Shown: positions 8,018 through 17,092 of the stretch, piece after piece
How positions within the stretch are numbered: the first letter of the stretch is position 1
Layout: every line of letters begins with the position of its first letter
NCBI GenBank assembly: GCA_002329155.1
Contig: DCXY01000025.1
Location: 1 to 63,914, forward strand
DNA length: 63,914 nucleotides
Reading direction: 5' to 3'
Origin: Stenotrophomonas sp. UBA2124
GTDB lineage: Bacteria; Pseudomonadota; Gammaproteobacteria; Xanthomonadales; Xanthomonadaceae
Program-made: the position numbers and the translations under genes
The notes under the pieces: generated by a model
The model's input: the letters and a program-made list of their open reading frames with translations, nothing else
Told to the model about the DNA's origin: nothing
The model's database searches: none

Positions 8018-8764
8018 CTACTGCTGTAGCGGCACGCCGCCAAAAGACGTTCCCGGCATGCGGATGCCGGCATCGGCCAACGCCAGGTTGGCGGCGGCCA
8101 GCTTCTGCCGCATGTCGGTGCGGAAGCACTGGTCGATGGCATGTTCGATTTCAGGCTCACGCCGCATCAGCCTGCGCAGCGCCTCACGCTCGAAGGCGAG
8201 GTAACGGGTTGGCCGGCTGCTGATGATGGTGGCGGTGGCGGGCATGCCGGTCAGCACGCTGATCTCGCCGGACAAGGCACCGGCACCACAGCTGCCCACC
8301 ACCGCTGCGTGCACGCTCACCGTGACCTCGCCCTCCAGGATGAACAGCATGTGGCTGGCCAGATTACCTTGCTGGATCAAGGTCACGCCCGGCTCCACCG
8401 CGCGCGACTGCGCAAGATCGAGCAGCCGCCGCACCTGCGCCGGCTCCAGCAGCGGCACCACGGTTTCGCGGAACAGGCGCTCCTCCGGTGTGAACCGTGC
8501 CATGCGGTTGCGGTAGGCCTGCAGCGCCAATTGCCCCAGGTTCACTGCCACGAAGATGACCTCCCAGGTGGCGCTGACGAAATCGGAGATCATCAGCGAG
8601 TAGCTGATGCTGAGCAGCCCCGAGCCGATGGCGAACACGCGCAGCAGCCACATGCGCGTCATCAGCATCGACAGGATCAGCAACAGGTAACTGGCATGCC
8701 CGATGAAGCCATCAACGGACAAGGCGGACTGGTAGACAGTGTTGAGATCCATGGCGCGCAGCAT
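8018..8764 (-). CDS. Membrane protein with cyclic-nucleotide-binding fold (Popeye-like)
   Basis: A 248-residue protein with an N-terminal membrane part (residues about 20-85, three hydrophobic segments including YLLLILSMLM and WEVIFVAVNLGQLAL) and a C-terminal cNMP-binding beta-barrel (about 110-225). The barrel contains VEPGVTLIQQGNLASHMLFILEGEVTV and GALSGEISVLTGMPATATI. In classic cAMP-binding domains the phosphate-binding cassette is GE..(L/I)...R.A; here GEISVLTGMPATA has the glutamate but lacks the arginine, so ligand binding is doubtful or altered. The order of three membrane segments then this barrel matches Popeye-domain proteins. The start at 8764 is supported by GGGAG six bases upstream; an ATG four codons inside (8752) is possible. 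Confidence 0.75.
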   Translation of the reverse strand: MLRAMDLNTVYQSALSVDGFIGHASYLLLILSMLMTRMWLLRVFAIGSGLLSISYSLMISDFVSATWEVIFVAVNLGQLALQAYRNRMARFTPEERLFRETVVPLLEPAQVRRLLDLAQSRAVEPGVTLIQQGNLASHMLFILEGEVTVSVHAAVVGSCGAGALSGEISVLTGMPATATIISSRPTRYLAFEREALRRLMRREPEIEHAIDQCFRTDMRQKLAAANLALADAGIRMPGTSFGGVPLQQ

Positions 8765-8917
8765 GCGGCACTCCCGGCGCGTGCGGCAATCGAAATCTGC
8801 GGCCTGCCCTTGCCCGTTCCACCGCCGGGAAACCAACCGTAAGAGTGTCTGTCGGCCTTCGCGAAAGCCCAACGCGGGATGCGTTATAAGCACGGCAACC
8901 ACCGCACGGGCATCGCC

Positions 8918-9346
8918 ATGGGCAGGGCCAGCAGCTTCACCGCCGAAGAACGCGCCGCCATGAAGGAGCGCGCCCGCGAGCTGGCCACCGAGGCCAAGGC
9001 CGCCAGGAACCGTGCCGAAGGCGAGGCCGATGTGCTTGCGCGCATCGCCAGGATGCCGGCGGCCGAGCGCGACATGGCCATGCGCCTGCACACGCTGATC
9101 AGCAAGGCGGCCCCTGCCCTGTCGCCACGCACCTGGTACGGCATGCCGGCCTATGCGAAGGATGGAAAGGTGCTGGTGTTCTTTCAGGATGCAAGCAAGT
9201 TCGGCGCGCGCTACTCCACCCTCGGCTTCAATGATGGCGCGGCACTGGATGCCGGCGCGATGTGGCCCACCAGCTTCGCGCTGGTCGAGCTGACCGAGGC
9301 GGTGGAAAAGAAGATCAGGGCGCTGGTGAAGAAGGCTGCGCAGTGA
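8918..9346 (+). CDS. YdhG/DUF1801-type protein
   Basis: A 142-residue soluble protein. The N-terminal 50 residues are helical and highly charged (FTAEERAAMKERARELATEAKAARN). The C-terminal part has RLHTLISKAAPALSPRTWYGMPAYAKDGKVLVFFQDASKFGARYSTLGFNDGAALD, which matches the DUF1801 (YdhG-like, sometimes called iron-chaperone-like) fold. That family is poorly characterised, and an iron role is inferred only from a distant relation to bacterial frataxin-like folds. The frame is open further upstream, but the ATG at 8918 best fits the family start. It diverges from the membrane protein at 8764. Confidence 0.72.
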   Translation: MGRASSFTAEERAAMKERARELATEAKAARNRAEGEADVLARIARMPAAERDMAMRLHTLISKAAPALSPRTWYGMPAYAKDGKVLVFFQDASKFGARYSTLGFNDGAALDAGAMWPTSFALVELTEAVEKKIRALVKKAAQ

Positions 9347-9424
9347 GTCCCCTGCCGCGCGTTCACTGCTGAAGGCGCACGGCCCGGCTATCGTTGTACG
9401 GGAACCCAATTCACCACGCCCATC

Positions 9425-9922
9425 TTGCTCACGCTCTTTCCCCGGCGCCCTGCCACCTTCCGCACCACCCTGCCGATGGCCGATGCTGTCGCCGCATTGG
9501 ATGCAGCCATCCAACTCCCGTGCAGCAGCTTTTCACGCACGGTGCAGGGAACCGTGGCGCCTGGCCATGTCAGCCTGATTGTTCATACGCCACTGGAGCG
9601 CAGCGGGATGGCACCGCAGTTTCTTGGGCGTTTCAGCGCAACAGCGGAAGGCAGTGTGCTGGAGGGGGAATTCGGCGTGCGGTGGTTCGCGCGGATCTTC
9701 ATGGTCGTCTGGATGCTCATCTGTGCCCTTTTCAGCACGGTGGCACTGGTGCTGGCGTGGGTTGAAGATCCCGTGCTGGCATTCGGCGCGCTGGTCGGCC
9801 CGCTGCTTGCGGTGGTCGGCGTGTACTTCGTGCGCACCGGGGCTGAGCTGGCCGCCACGGATGTCACCATGATGGAACGGGTGATCTGCCGGGCGTTGCA
9901 GCTGCCGGTCGATGACCGCTGA
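9425..9922 (+). CDS. Membrane protein, unknown
   Basis: A 165-residue protein that I do not recognise. The frame opens with a TTG at 9425 (MLTLFPRRPATFRTTLPMADAVAALD); an ATG at 9476 is an alternative start. Two adjacent hydrophobic segments (ARIFMVVWMLICALFSTVALVLAWV and LVGPLLAVVGVYFV) occupy residues about 85-140, preceded by a soluble region rich in beta-type sequence. This suggests a membrane hairpin with both ends on the same side. It ends 14 bp before the stop of the convergent ABC exporter. No functional claim is possible. Confidence 0.6.
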   Translation: MLTLFPRRPATFRTTLPMADAVAALDAAIQLPCSSFSRTVQGTVAPGHVSLIVHTPLERSGMAPQFLGRFSATAEGSVLEGEFGVRWFARIFMVVWMLICALFSTVALVLAWVEDPVLAFGALVGPLLAVVGVYFVRTGAELAATDVTMMERVICRALQLPVDDR

Positions 9923-9936
9923 GTCGCCCCGCACCA

Positions 9937-11769
9937 TCACGCCTCCGCCGCCACGAAGCCGCCGGTCTGCCGCGCCCACAGCCGTGCATACAGCCCACCG
10001 GCCTCGATGAGTTCGGCGTGGGTACCGGTCTCGACGATGCGCCCCTGATCCATCACCACCAGCCTGTCCATGCGCGCGATGGTGGACAGACGGTGGGCGA
10101 TGGCGATCACCGTCTTGTTGCCCATCAGCTCATCCAGACTGTCCTGGATGGCGGCTTCCACTTCCGAGTCCAGCGCGGAGGTCGCTTCGTCGAGAATCAG
10201 GATGGGCGCATCCTTCAGCAGCACGCGCGCGATGGCAATGCGCTGGCGCTGGCCACCGGACAGCTTCACCCCGCGCTCGCCCACATGCGCGTCATAGCCC
10301 TGCCTGCCCTGCCCGTCCACCAGCGCGTCGATGAAACCTTCGGCGCGCGCCTTGGCAACGGCGGCGCGCAGCTGGGCGTCGGTGGCATCCGGGCGGCCAT
10401 AGAGCAGGTTGTCGCGGATGGAACGATGCAGCAGCGAGGTGTCCTGCGTCACCACACCGATCTGCGCGCGCAGGCTGTCCTGGCTGACGCTGGCGATGTC
10501 CTGGCCATCGATCAGAATGCGCCCGCTCTCCAGGTCGTACAGCCGCAGCAGCACGTTCACCAACGTGGACTTGCCCGCGCCGGACGGCCCGACCAGCCCG
10601 ATCTTCTCGCCCGGCTTCACCGCGAGGTTGAGCCCGGCCATCACACCGCCCTGCTTGCCGTAGTGGAAATGCACGTTCTGGAAATCCACCGCACCGGCGG
10701 TCACCACCAGCGGCACCGCACCCGGGCGATCCTGCACGGTGAGCGGCTGGGCGATGGTCTCCATGCCGTCCTGCACGGTGCCGATGTCCTCGAAGATGCC
10801 GTTGATGGTCCACATGATCCAGCCGGACATGTTGTGGATGCGGATCACCAGACCGGTAGCCAGGGTGATGGCGCCCACGCTGATCAGATCCAGCCCCCAC
10901 AGCCACAGCGCCAACGCGCAGGTGCCGACGATGAGGAAGCCGTTGAGGATGGCGATCACGATCTCCAGCCCGGTGGTGATGCGGGTCTGCGCGCGGTGCT
11001 TCTCCGCCAGCGTCTGGATCGCGTCAGCCACATACGCCTGCTCATGGCCGCTGTGCGCGAACAGCTTGAGCGTGGCGATGTTGGTGTAGCCATCGACGAT
11101 GCGGCCCATCGCCTTGGAACGTGCATCCGAGGCGATCCAGGCGCGATGCTTCATGCGCGGTACGAAATAGACGCCGATGGCCACATAGACCACCAGCCAT
11201 GCTGCCAGCGGCAGCATCAGGCGCCAGTCCGCCTGCGCGAACAGGTACAGCGCGGTGCCGGTATAGACCACGATGTACCAGAGGGAATCCACCATCTGCA
11301 CGGCGGACTCGCGCAGCGAGGTGCCGGTCTGCATCACCCGGTTGGCGATGCTGCCGGCAAAGTCGTTCTGGAAGAAGGTCAGGCTCTGCCGCACCACATA
11401 GTTGTGCATCAGCCAGCGCGATCGGTTGCTCAGCCCCGGCACGATGGACTGGTTGACCAGCAGGTTGTGCAGCGCCACCAGCACCGGCCGCGCCACCAGG
11501 GTGATGCCTGCCATCCACAACAGTTCCTCGGCGTGACGCTGGAAGAAGCCCTGCGCGGGGCCGTCGGCCAGCATGTCCACGATGCGGCCAAGGAAATCGA
11601 ACATGGCCACTTCCACCAGCGCCAGCAGCAGCCCCGCGACCAGCGTGGCGAGCAGCACCGGCCACACCGGCAGCAGGTAGTGCAGGTAGAAGCGCACCAC
11701 CCCGCGCGGCGGCGTGGCGGCCTCGGCGGGTGGGAACACGGGAATCAACGACTCGAACCAGCGCAGCAT
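9937..11769 (-). CDS. ABC exporter, fused permease and ATPase
   Basis: A 610-residue half-transporter with the six-helix type I exporter domain (residues about 30-330) followed by one ATPase domain. The ATPase has Walker A GPSGAGKST, signature LSGGQRQRIAIAR, Walker B ILILDEATSALDSE and H-loop IAHRLST. Two copies would pair to form an exporter of the MsbA/lipid, peptide or drug class. The N-terminal soluble stretch is short and carries no peptidase domain, so a bacteriocin exporter is unlikely. The start is the ATG at 11769 (MLRWFESLIPVFPP); the longer frame overlaps the neighbouring promoter region. The cargo cannot be inferred from its neighbours, which are a serine hydrolase and a hypothetical gene. 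Confidence 0.93.
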   Translation of the reverse strand: MLRWFESLIPVFPPAEAATPPRGVVRFYLHYLLPVWPVLLATLVAGLLLALVEVAMFDFLGRIVDMLADGPAQGFFQRHAEELLWMAGITLVARPVLVALHNLLVNQSIVPGLSNRSRWLMHNYVVRQSLTFFQNDFAGSIANRVMQTGTSLRESAVQMVDSLWYIVVYTGTALYLFAQADWRLMLPLAAWLVVYVAIGVYFVPRMKHRAWIASDARSKAMGRIVDGYTNIATLKLFAHSGHEQAYVADAIQTLAEKHRAQTRITTGLEIVIAILNGFLIVGTCALALWLWGLDLISVGAITLATGLVIRIHNMSGWIMWTINGIFEDIGTVQDGMETIAQPLTVQDRPGAVPLVVTAGAVDFQNVHFHYGKQGGVMAGLNLAVKPGEKIGLVGPSGAGKSTLVNVLLRLYDLESGRILIDGQDIASVSQDSLRAQIGVVTQDTSLLHRSIRDNLLYGRPDATDAQLRAAVAKARAEGFIDALVDGQGRQGYDAHVGERGVKLSGGQRQRIAIARVLLKDAPILILDEATSALDSEVEAAIQDSLDELMGNKTVIAIAHRLSTIARMDRLVVMDQGRIVETGTHAELIEAGGLYARLWARQTGGFVAAEA

Positions 11770-11858
11770 GGCCGTGGCCTGATGAAAACGGAACAGGCCG
11801 CGATTGTGCCATCGCGGCCTGTCCGTGCCCGTGTAGACGTGCTGTGGTGTGCGGGAGC

Positions 11859-13454
11859 TTACTCGGCGTTCGGCTTCAGCAGCAGGTCCTGGAAATCGAA
11901 GCTGAAGTCGGTGAGCGAGGACACCGGCTGCATGCGCACCTCGCGCACCTTGCCGTCCGGGTCGAGGCTGAAGTTGACGAAGGCATCGGCATTGAGCGAG
12001 CGGTTGTCCCAGCGGACGATGAAGGTGTCGTGCTGCCAGTGTTCCATCGTGCCGACCAGATCGGCGGTGGCGCCGAAGCGCAGGCGCAGCTTGCCGGCCT
12101 TCTGTTCGACGAACACATCGCCGTACCAGGCATCGCTGTACTTGCCCGCATAGCCGCACAGCGGCAGCGACGGCCTGGACTTCGCATCACGCGCGGCCTG
12201 GTGCTTGGCCCAGCCCTCATCGGCATTGCCCTGCGCCTTGGCCACACCGGCGGCGTAGGCAGCCACCCAGTCATGCGACGGCGCATCGAGCATGGCGTCG
12301 AGCACGCTCATGGTGATGGCGTTGAAGGCAGCGCCGGATTCCTGGTTGGTCAGCACCACCACGCCGAGCTTCTGCTCCGGCACCAGGGTCAGGCGCGACA
12401 CCTGCCCCGGCCAGCCACCGGTGTGCCACACCAGCTTCTGCCCACGGTAATCGCTCAGGCTCCAGCCTTCGGCATAACCGGCGAAGTTGGGGCGCGCAGG
12501 CTCCAGTTCCGGCACCGATGCCTTGGGCACCACCTGCGGAATCTGCATCTGCCACATCTGCTGCTGGGTCTGCTCGGTGAACAGCGGCGTGCCGTCGGCC
12601 AGCTTGCCGCCGGCCAGCTGCACGTTCATCCAGCGCGCCAAATCATGCACGCTGGAATAAATGCCACCGGCACCGGCGTTGTTGGACCAGGTGAGCGGCG
12701 CCACCGGGCGCAGATCCTTGAAGTCGAATTTGGCATGGCCAATGGCAGCCTTGTCGCCCGGCTTCAGGTGGTCGGCGTTGTAGCGCGTGCCGGCCATGCC
12801 CACCTTGTCGAAGATGCGCTGCTGCAGGAAAGCATCGAACGACTGCCCGGACACTTTTTCGATCACCTGCTGGGCCACGGCATACAGGATGTTGTCGTAA
12901 GCATAGCGGTCACGGAAGCCGTTCTTCAGCGGCACATGCGCCAGCCGCGACACCACTTCGGCATTGCTGTAGCGGGTGGTCGGCCAGAACAGCAGGTCGC
13001 CCGCGCCCAGGCTCAGGCCGCTGCGGTGCGAGAGCAGGTCGCGGATGCGCATCTCGTTGGTGACATAGGGGTCGGACATGCGGAACGACGGCAGGTGGTC
13101 GATCACCCGGTCGTCCATCTTCAACTTGCCTTCCTCGGCCAACAGGTTCAGCGAGGTGGCGGTGAAGGCCTTGGTGTTGGAGGCGATGGCGAACAGGGTA
13201 TCGGCCTGCACCGGCTCCGGCTTGCCCAGCTCACGCAGGCCCCAGCCACGCTCCAGCACCACCTTGCCGTCCTTGACCACCGCCACCGCCACGCCCGGCA
13301 CGTCGAACTGCTGGCGTACCCGCTCCACCGTGGCATCCAGCTGCTGCAGCTGGGCCGGTACCGCGGCCTCCTGCGCAGCGGCCGGTTGCGTGCCTGCGGC
13401 CATCGTTGCCGTGCCTACTGAAAGCACCAGCCCACCCCATACCCACTTGTTCAA
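11859..13454 (-). CDS. Secreted serine hydrolase, class C beta-lactamase fold
   Basis: A 531-residue exported protein of the serine beta-lactamase/penicillin-binding-protein fold. The signal peptide is MNKWVWGGLVLSVGTATMAAGTQPAAAQ. Catalytic motifs are SNTK (Ser92, Lys95), YDN in YAYDNILY, and HTGG replacing KTG. The C-terminal 120 residues form an added beta-rich domain (DUF3471-like) seen in D-amino-acid esterases and peptidases of this group. Such enzymes usually hydrolyse D-peptides or esters; real beta-lactamases are shorter and lack this domain, so antibiotic resistance should not be assumed. The start is TTG at 13454, supported by a GAGG site upstream and by the signal peptide beginning there. 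Confidence 0.88.
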   Translation of the reverse strand: MNKWVWGGLVLSVGTATMAAGTQPAAAQEAAVPAQLQQLDATVERVRQQFDVPGVAVAVVKDGKVVLERGWGLRELGKPEPVQADTLFAIASNTKAFTATSLNLLAEEGKLKMDDRVIDHLPSFRMSDPYVTNEMRIRDLLSHRSGLSLGAGDLLFWPTTRYSNAEVVSRLAHVPLKNGFRDRYAYDNILYAVAQQVIEKVSGQSFDAFLQQRIFDKVGMAGTRYNADHLKPGDKAAIGHAKFDFKDLRPVAPLTWSNNAGAGGIYSSVHDLARWMNVQLAGGKLADGTPLFTEQTQQQMWQMQIPQVVPKASVPELEPARPNFAGYAEGWSLSDYRGQKLVWHTGGWPGQVSRLTLVPEQKLGVVVLTNQESGAAFNAITMSVLDAMLDAPSHDWVAAYAAGVAKAQGNADEGWAKHQAARDAKSRPSLPLCGYAGKYSDAWYGDVFVEQKAGKLRLRFGATADLVGTMEHWQHDTFIVRWDNRSLNADAFVNFSLDPDGKVREVRMQPVSSLTDFSFDFQDLLLKPNAE

Positions 13455-13566
13455 TGTGTCACCCTCGCTATCGTTGCGGGCCAGGAGCCGGCCAGCCTTC
13501 TCGCGATGGTAACGCGGCCGCGCCCACCCTTGCTTTTCCAGATCCGTGCATCGCCCAGGAGCCGCC

Positions 13567-14001
13567 ATGGAACTCGCCGCCCGCACGACCTCCACCATCA
13601 TCCCCTGCCTGCGCTACCGCAATGCACCGGCGGCCATCGAATGGCTGTGCCGTGCGTTCGGCTTCCAGCGCCATGCGGTCTACCAGGACGGTGACATCGT
13701 CCACCACGCCCAGCTGGTATTCGGCAACGGCATGATCATGCTCAGCTCGGTGCAGCCGGGCGAATGGGGCAGCAACATGATCCAGCCCGATGAAGTGGGC
13801 GGCATGGAAACCCAGAGCGCCTGCGTGATCGTCAGCGATGCCGATGCCCATTACGACCGGGCCAAGGCGGGCGGCGCGGAAATGATCATGGACATTGCCG
13901 ACCAGGATTACGGCGGCCGTGGCTATGCCTGCCGTGATCTGGAGGGCCATGTGTGGTGGTTCGGCAGCTACGACCCCTGGGCCGACAACAGCCACGGCTG
14001 A
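13567..14001 (+). CDS. VOC-family protein, PhnB-like
   Basis: A 144-residue vicinal oxygen chelate protein. It has the PhnB/YP_-type pattern: TTSTIIPCLRYRNAPAAIEWLCRAFGF at the N-terminus, GMIMLSSVQPGEWG in the middle, and DQDYGGRGYACRDLEGHVWWFGSYDPW at the end, where the E of DLEGHVW stands at the metal-side position. Proteins of this group are often encoded beside regulators or detoxification genes; none is evident here. Substrate unknown. The ATG at 13567 follows GGAGCCGCC, a good ribosome binding site. It diverges from the serine hydrolase. Confidence 0.87.
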   Translation: MELAARTTSTIIPCLRYRNAPAAIEWLCRAFGFQRHAVYQDGDIVHHAQLVFGNGMIMLSSVQPGEWGSNMIQPDEVGGMETQSACVIVSDADAHYDRAKAGGAEMIMDIADQDYGGRGYACRDLEGHVWWFGSYDPWADNSHG

Positions 14002-14049
14002 GGCCCGCGGGGTTACAGTGAGCCGCTCCCGGCCACTGGAACACCCGCC

Positions 14050-14877
14050 TTGAACGACCTGTTCGCCAGCACCAATCATGCCCCCGGCTTCCACGTCGGC
14101 ATCGGCGGCTGGACCTATGTGCCGTGGCGCGGCGGCACCTTCTACCCTGCCGGGCTGGTGCAGCGGCGCGAGCTGGAGTACGCCAGCCGGCAGCTGACCA
14201 GCATCGAGATCAATGGCACCTACTACGGCGCGCAGAAGCCGGCCATCTATGCCGGCTGGCGCGATGCCACGCCGGAAGGCTTCGTGTTCTCGGCCAAGGC
14301 GCCCAAGCGCATCGTCAGCGCGCGCAGGCTGGCCGGCACCGGCACGCAGGTGGAAGACTTCGTCGATGGCATCAGCCACCTCGGCGACCGCCTCGGCCCG
14401 CTGGTCTGGCAGTTCGATGCCGGGCGCAGTCTGGACCCGGACGATTTCGCCGCCTTCCTCGAACTGCTGCCCCGGCAGGTCAACGGCCGCCGCCAGCGGC
14501 ATGCGCTGGAAGTGCGGGACGCCGCCTTCTTCAATGCCGGTCTGGTGGCGCTGGCAAGGCAGCACGGCATGGCGCTGGTCTACACCGACTCCCCCGACTA
14601 CCCCAACGGGGCCGACCTTGCCGGTGACTTCAGCTATGCGCGGCTTATGCGCAGCAGCGACCCGTACCAGACCGGCTACCCGCTGCCGGAGCTGCAGCAG
14701 TGGGCGGCACGGGCGCGCCAGTGGCGTGACGGTCAGGACCCGCAGGAACTGCCCCACCTGAGCGCGGCGCCCGCACCACAGGCCCCGCGCGAGGTCTTCA
14801 TCTACTTCATCAGCGCCGCCAAACACCGCAACCCGGCGGCCGCGCGCGAACTGCAGCACCTGCTCGACGCCAGCTGA
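14050..14877 (+). CDS. DUF72 (YecE-like) protein
   Basis: A 275-residue TIM-barrel protein of the DUF72 family. Family marks are GIGGWTYVPWRGGTFYPAGLVQRRELEYASRQLTSIEINGTYYG near the start, then FVFSAKAPKRIVSARRL, LGPLVWQFD and RHALEVRD. The function is unknown in the family as a whole. The start codon is TTG at 14050 (MNDLFASTNHAP), chosen because the conserved GIGGW strand begins 18 residues later and no ATG lies in between. It follows the VOC gene by 48 bp in the same direction. Confidence 0.85.
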   Translation: MNDLFASTNHAPGFHVGIGGWTYVPWRGGTFYPAGLVQRRELEYASRQLTSIEINGTYYGAQKPAIYAGWRDATPEGFVFSAKAPKRIVSARRLAGTGTQVEDFVDGISHLGDRLGPLVWQFDAGRSLDPDDFAAFLELLPRQVNGRRQRHALEVRDAAFFNAGLVALARQHGMALVYTDSPDYPNGADLAGDFSYARLMRSSDPYQTGYPLPELQQWAARARQWRDGQDPQELPHLSAAPAPQAPREVFIYFISAAKHRNPAAARELQHLLDAS

Positions 14878-14923
14878 AGCCAGCACAGCGGCAACCGTCA
14901 TCGGCATCGGCGACAATACGCCG

Positions 14924-15847
14924 ATGCCTATGACCGATACCCGCAGGGCGCTGCTGCAAATTCATTTCTGTGTGCTGCTGTGGGGCGTGACCGCCATCCT
15001 CGGCAAGCTCATCACCCTGCCCGCGTTGCCGCTGGTGTGGTGGCGCATGCTGCTGGTGGTGGCCATGCTGGCCGTGTTGCCGCGCGTGTGGCGTGGGCTG
15101 GCCTCGCTGGGCCCGCGCCTGCTGCTGGGCTATGCCGGCATCGGCGCACTGGTGGCACTGCACTGGCTCACCTTCTATGGCTCGGTGAAGCTGGCCAACG
15201 CCTCGGTGGCGGCCACCTGTATCGCACTAGCGCCGGTGTTCACCGCGGTCATCGAACCGTGGATCGCGCGACGGCCGTTCCAGGCCCGTGAGCTGGGACT
15301 GGCGGTGGTGGTGCTGCCCGGCGTGGCGCTGGTGGTGGGCGGCGTGCCCGATGGCATGCGTCTCGGCGTGGCAGTGGGCGCGTTCTCCGCGCTGCTGGTG
15401 GCCGTGTTCGGCTCGTTCAACAAGCGCATGGTCAGCCATGCCGATCCGCTCACCGTCACTGCGCTGGAGTTGGGCGCCGGCGTACTGACCCTGACCCTGC
15501 TCGCACCACTGCTGCCCTTCCTGCTGCCCGCGCTCGCCAGCCCACTGTGGGTGGTGCCCAACCTGCATGACGGCCTGCTGCTGCTCGCGCTCTCCGGCCT
15601 GTGCACGCTGCTGCCCTTCGCGCTGGCGCTGGTCGCACTGCGCCACCTCAGTGCCTACACGGTGCAGCTGGTGACCAACCTGGAGCCGGTTTACGCCATC
15701 GTGCTGGCCATGCTGTTCCTTGGCGAGCAGCACGAGCTGACGCTGCAGTTCTACCTGGGCGTGGCCATCATCCTGGGTGGCGTGTTCCTGCATCCGCTGT
15801 TGAACCGGGTACGGCCTGCCGTGGCCGCGGGCAAGCTGAGCGACTGA
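14924..15847 (+). CDS. EamA-family DMT transporter
   Basis: A 307-residue membrane protein of the drug/metabolite transporter superfamily with ten hydrophobic segments arranged as two EamA repeats. The first begins HFCVLLWGVTAILGKL and includes LHWLTFYGSVKLANASVAATCIALAPVFTAVIEP; the second includes FNKRMVSHADPLTVTALELGAG and HLSAYTVQLVTNLEPVYAIVLAMLFLGE. Members export amino acids, nucleosides or other metabolites; the substrate cannot be deduced here. The ATG at 14924 lies six bases after GACAAT (14912-14917), a -10-like hexamer, and no ribosome binding site is visible, so the transcript may be leaderless. Confidence 0.9.
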   Translation: MPMTDTRRALLQIHFCVLLWGVTAILGKLITLPALPLVWWRMLLVVAMLAVLPRVWRGLASLGPRLLLGYAGIGALVALHWLTFYGSVKLANASVAATCIALAPVFTAVIEPWIARRPFQARELGLAVVVLPGVALVVGGVPDGMRLGVAVGAFSALLVAVFGSFNKRMVSHADPLTVTALELGAGVLTLTLLAPLLPFLLPALASPLWVVPNLHDGLLLLALSGLCTLLPFALALVALRHLSAYTVQLVTNLEPVYAIVLAMLFLGEQHELTLQFYLGVAIILGGVFLHPLLNRVRPAVAAGKLSD

Positions 15848-17008
15848 TCAACGCTGCGGCCAAGACCAGGGCGGGCCTTCCAGATTGCCCATGCCTTCCA
15901 CACGGGTCTGGCTGAGTTCCTTGTACAAGGGCAGCACGTTGCAGCCCGGGTGCTCCTTCAGCGCCGCGATCAGGCGCGAGGCATGCGACACCACCCACAC
16001 CTGGCTGCGTGCCGATGCACCAATGATCAAGCGCGCCAGCGCCGGCAGCAGGTCTGGATGCAGGCTGGTTTCCGGTTCGTTGAGCACCAGCAATGGCGGT
16101 GGCCGTGGCGTATGCAGCGCCGCCAGCAGCAACAGGTAACGCAGCGTGCCATCGGACAGCTCCGCCGCGGCCAGCGGGCGCAGCAGCCCCGGTTGGTGGA
16201 AGCGCAGTGACGGCCTCCCATCGTTGCCGTCGATCTGCACCCGCGCGCCGGGGAAGGCATCACGCAGTGAGGCCTTCAAACCCGCGTCGTCACCGATTTC
16301 AATGATGGTCTGCCACGCTGCCGGCAGATCGTGCCCGTCATCGCTCAGCACCGGCGTGCGTATGCCCATGCAGGGCTGCCGCGCGGGCGCGGTGGCATCG
16401 GAGCGGAACTGATGGTGGAAACGCCATTGGCCGATGTACTCGCGCAGCATGAACAGCTCCGGCATGCACTGCGGGTCGGCCAACTGGCTGAAAACGCTGT
16501 CGAAGGAGGCCAATGTCTGCTCCAGCACCTCCCAGCCATGGCCTGCACGCCGCCGCACGCTGCCGGCACGCCGCTCCAGCAGCACGTTGCCACCACGCCG
16601 GAACGGCCCGGCCCACACGCTTTCGCATTTGATCTGCGGATCGTGGTCGAACAGCGACTGGCTGGGTACCGGCAGACCCACGTCAATGGCATAGCCGAAC
16701 GTATCGGTGGCAAAACCAAGCCGCAGCGATACCGGCCTGCTGCGTACTGAGCCCTGCAGTGGAACCTCGCCACTCATCATGCGCCGGCTGATATGTTCCG
16801 GCCCTGCCCAGAGCGCCGATTCCAGGCCACCTTCTTCGGCCAATGCCTTGCCCACGCCGTCGCGTGCGGTGGCGGCCAGCAAACGCAGGGCACGGTAGAG
16901 ACTGGATTTGCCGCTGCCGTTGTCGCCAATGACCAGGTTCAGCCGGGCCATCGGCAGGGTGAGATCGAACAGCGACCGGTAACCGGCAACGGCCAGTGTC
17001 TGCAGCAT
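15848..17008 (-). CDS. AAA ATPase, OLD/RecF-like
   Basis: A 386-residue ATPase. The N-terminus reads MLQTLAVAGYRSLFDLTLPMARLNLVIGDNGSGKSSLYRALRLL, the RecF/SMC-like start with Walker A GDNGSGKS. The C-terminal half has AAAELSDGTLRYLLLLAAL (signature region), LLVLNEPETSLHPDLLPALARLI (Walker B, with N-E-P-E-T-S-L-H-P) and VWVVSHASRLIAAL. This is the AAA_21 group of single-gene ATPases, usually around 370-400 residues and without a nuclease domain. Some relatives work with a partner nuclease or toxin, but the neighbours here are an exporter-type gene and a diguanylate cyclase, so no system is indicated. The ATG at 17008 follows a GGAG site. Confidence 0.88.
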   Translation of the reverse strand: MLQTLAVAGYRSLFDLTLPMARLNLVIGDNGSGKSSLYRALRLLAATARDGVGKALAEEGGLESALWAGPEHISRRMMSGEVPLQGSVRSRPVSLRLGFATDTFGYAIDVGLPVPSQSLFDHDPQIKCESVWAGPFRRGGNVLLERRAGSVRRRAGHGWEVLEQTLASFDSVFSQLADPQCMPELFMLREYIGQWRFHHQFRSDATAPARQPCMGIRTPVLSDDGHDLPAAWQTIIEIGDDAGLKASLRDAFPGARVQIDGNDGRPSLRFHQPGLLRPLAAAELSDGTLRYLLLLAALHTPRPPPLLVLNEPETSLHPDLLPALARLIIGASARSQVWVVSHASRLIAALKEHPGCNVLPLYKELSQTRVEGMGNLEGPPWSWPQR

Positions 17009-17092
17009 CGCGCGTCTCCGTGTTTCATGGATCGGCGCAGCGTAGTGAGCCCGTGTCGCAGCGCCCGCGACAACCGCGACAGCCACGAAGCC

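Noticed and set aside
11859..13454. Beta-lactamase resistance gene
   Set aside because: SxxK and YxN motifs are shared by esterases and peptidases. HTGG replaces KTG and an extra C-terminal domain is present, so a hydrolase is the safer call.
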